In this document: piece after piece, positions 6,310 to 7,003 of the stretch
Layout: every line of letters begins with the position of its first letter
Position numbering within the stretch: position 1 is the stretch's first letter
From: an uncultured Bacteroidota bacterium
GTDB taxonomy: Bacteria; Bacteroidota; Bacteroidia; UKL13-3
Direction of reading: 5' to 3'
Length of the DNA: 7,003 bases
Assembly (NCBI GenBank): GCA_903907885.1
Contig: CAIVPY010000023.1
Location: 1 to 7,003, forward strand
Program-made: the position numbers and the translations under genes
The notes under the pieces: model-generated
What the model saw: only the letters and a program-made list of their open reading frames with translations
What the model was told of the DNA's origin: nothing
Database searches by the model: none

Positions 6310-7003
6310 TTATTGAATAGGATTATTAGTTAAATACTCAATTGCATTACTTAGTAAGGCATTTGTGTATTGTGTATTATGAATTCCACCACTTTGTTCT
6401 CTAATACCTACAGTGAATGCTTGTAAACATGCAAACTGACCGTTTGTAAGTGTTGGGAATCTGTATGCTCCAGCAACTGGATTAGCCACAGATGTTCCAT
6501 TTACAACAAATGTACCAGCAATAGTTCCAATATTGTATCTTCCACTAAAATGTTTTGTAGTAAATTTATACCAAAGATTAGTACGAGTAATTAAATCAGT
6601 TGCAAAAGCGGTATCAATAGCAACTAAATATAAACCTTTATATTTCAACAATTCAGCCAATTGATCAAGTTTTGCTCTTTGGTTATAAATAGCTGTTCTC
6701 ATTTTGGTAGATGAAGCAGTAAGAGCTCCACTTGTACCATGACATGCTGCAGTATTACATCCGTTATAATTAATATTTCTTGCTGTGTCGGTAATGCTTG
6801 CGCTTACGTTAAAAGTGTGACCACCCACAGGAATACCACTTATAACTTTAGGGCTAGCCATATGGCAATCGTTACATGAAGCAACAGTAGTATGAGCTGA
6901 ATTTGTGTAAGGAGTTGTACCTGGTATTTCAATTGGACCAAAACCTTTACCTAAAAATGCATTACCAGGCCAGCCATTGTGTCCAATAGTTCCTGCAGAA
7001 AAA
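6310..7003 (-). CDS. Multihaem c-type cytochrome, C-terminal part (5' end beyond window)
   Basis: The frame is open from the right edge to TAA at 6310-6312, giving about 230 residues. Two haem-attachment candidates are visible: CNDCH (6862-6876) and CNTAACH, a CX4CH motif (6739-6759). Histidines that could be distal ligands occur in NSAHTTVAS just before the first motif, in GGHTFNVS between the two, and in KHFSGRYN. The C-terminal segment SGGIHNTQYTNALLSNAIEYL (158-178 counted from the Met at 6861) resembles the G-HN--Y---LL pattern common near the ends of multihaem cytochromes. The product should be exported and matured by CcsBA, encoded next on the same strand. The first in-frame ATG (6859-6861) lies immediately after the CNDCH motif and cannot be the true start. 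Further haem sites probably lie upstream. Redox partner and substrate are unknown; a role in respiration or extracellular electron transfer is inference. Confidence 0.82.
   Translation of the reverse strand, partial: FSAGTIGHNGWPGNAFLGKGFGPIEIPGTTPYTNSAHTTVASCNDCHMASPKVISGIPVGGHTFNVSASITDTARNINYNGCNTAACHGTSGALTASSTKMRTAIYNQRAKLDQLAELLKYKGLYLVAIDTAFATDLITRTNLWYKFTTKHFSGRYNIGTIAGTFVVNGTSVANPVAGAYRFPTLTNGQFACLQAFTVGIREQSGGIHNTQYTNALLSNAIEYLTNNPIQ
6739..6759 (-). other. CX4CH candidate haem c attachment motif
   Basis: These codons read C-N-T-A-A-C-H, with four rather than two residues between the cysteines. CX4CH sites bind haem in tetrahaem cytochromes c3, so haem attachment is plausible. It is not certain, because most System II substrates carry CXXCH. 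Confidence 0.6.
6862..6876 (-). other. CXXCH haem c attachment motif (CNDCH)
   Basis: These codons read C-N-D-C-H, a canonical haem c attachment site, preceded by HTTVAS and followed by MASPKV. It identifies the open frame as a c-type cytochrome and shows that translation starts upstream of 6861. Confidence 0.9.

Noticed and set aside
6310..6861. A 183-residue protein starting at the ATG at 6859-6861
   Set aside because: The frame continues upstream through a CXXCH motif that ends directly before this ATG, so the Met is internal to a longer cytochrome.
1..7003. Mobile element, CRISPR array, tRNA or rRNA genes
   Set aside because: Reading both strands showed no transposase or integrase motifs, no regularly spaced direct repeats, and no tRNA cloverleaf or rRNA signature.

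Overview
The window looks like chromosomal DNA from a Bacteroidota (Bacteroidetes) bacterium. The DNA is AT-rich, gene starts have A/T-rich leaders without a clear Shine-Dalgarno sequence, and the window encodes a very large fused CcsB-CcsA haem lyase of the kind I associate with this phylum. This placement is an inference from composition and gene content, not a database match.

Left third (1-1701, plus strand): the C-terminal end of an unrecognised acidic protein (stop at 152-154), a classical short-chain dehydrogenase/reductase that appears to start with TTG at 218, and an AlkA-type DNA-3-methyladenine glycosylase of the HhH-GPD superfamily. All three share an orientation and have short gaps of 63 and 41 nt, so they may be co-transcribed. 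They look like ordinary housekeeping genes. A hairpin at 1703-1736 separates them from the convergent minus-strand genes.

Right two thirds (1756-7003, minus strand): a cytochrome c maturation and use cluster. In transcription order these are (1) the C-terminal part of a multihaem c-type cytochrome that runs off the right edge, closed by a strong intrinsic terminator at 6253-6289; (2) a roughly 210-nt AT-rich intergenic region with several inverted repeats; (3) a 1059-residue CcsBA (NrfI-like) System II cytochrome c synthase with all four expected haem-ligand histidines and the WWD motif; and (4) 45 nt further on, a lipoprotein with two tandem NrfJ-like domains and a C-terminal OB-fold. The order resembles the nrfI-nrfJ tail of epsilonproteobacterial nrfHAIJ loci. 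CcsBA would export haem and attach it to CXXCH motifs of exported cytochromes such as the upstream one. The lipoprotein's role is unknown.

The least ordinary points are the duplicated NrfJ-like domain fused to an OB-fold, a large signal-peptide-led periplasmic insert inside CcsBA, a CX4CH candidate haem site in the cytochrome (whose apparent ATG start is an artefact), and the inverted repeats upstream of ccsBA. I see no mobile element, CRISPR array, tRNA or rRNA, and no convincing evidence of a wholly new system.
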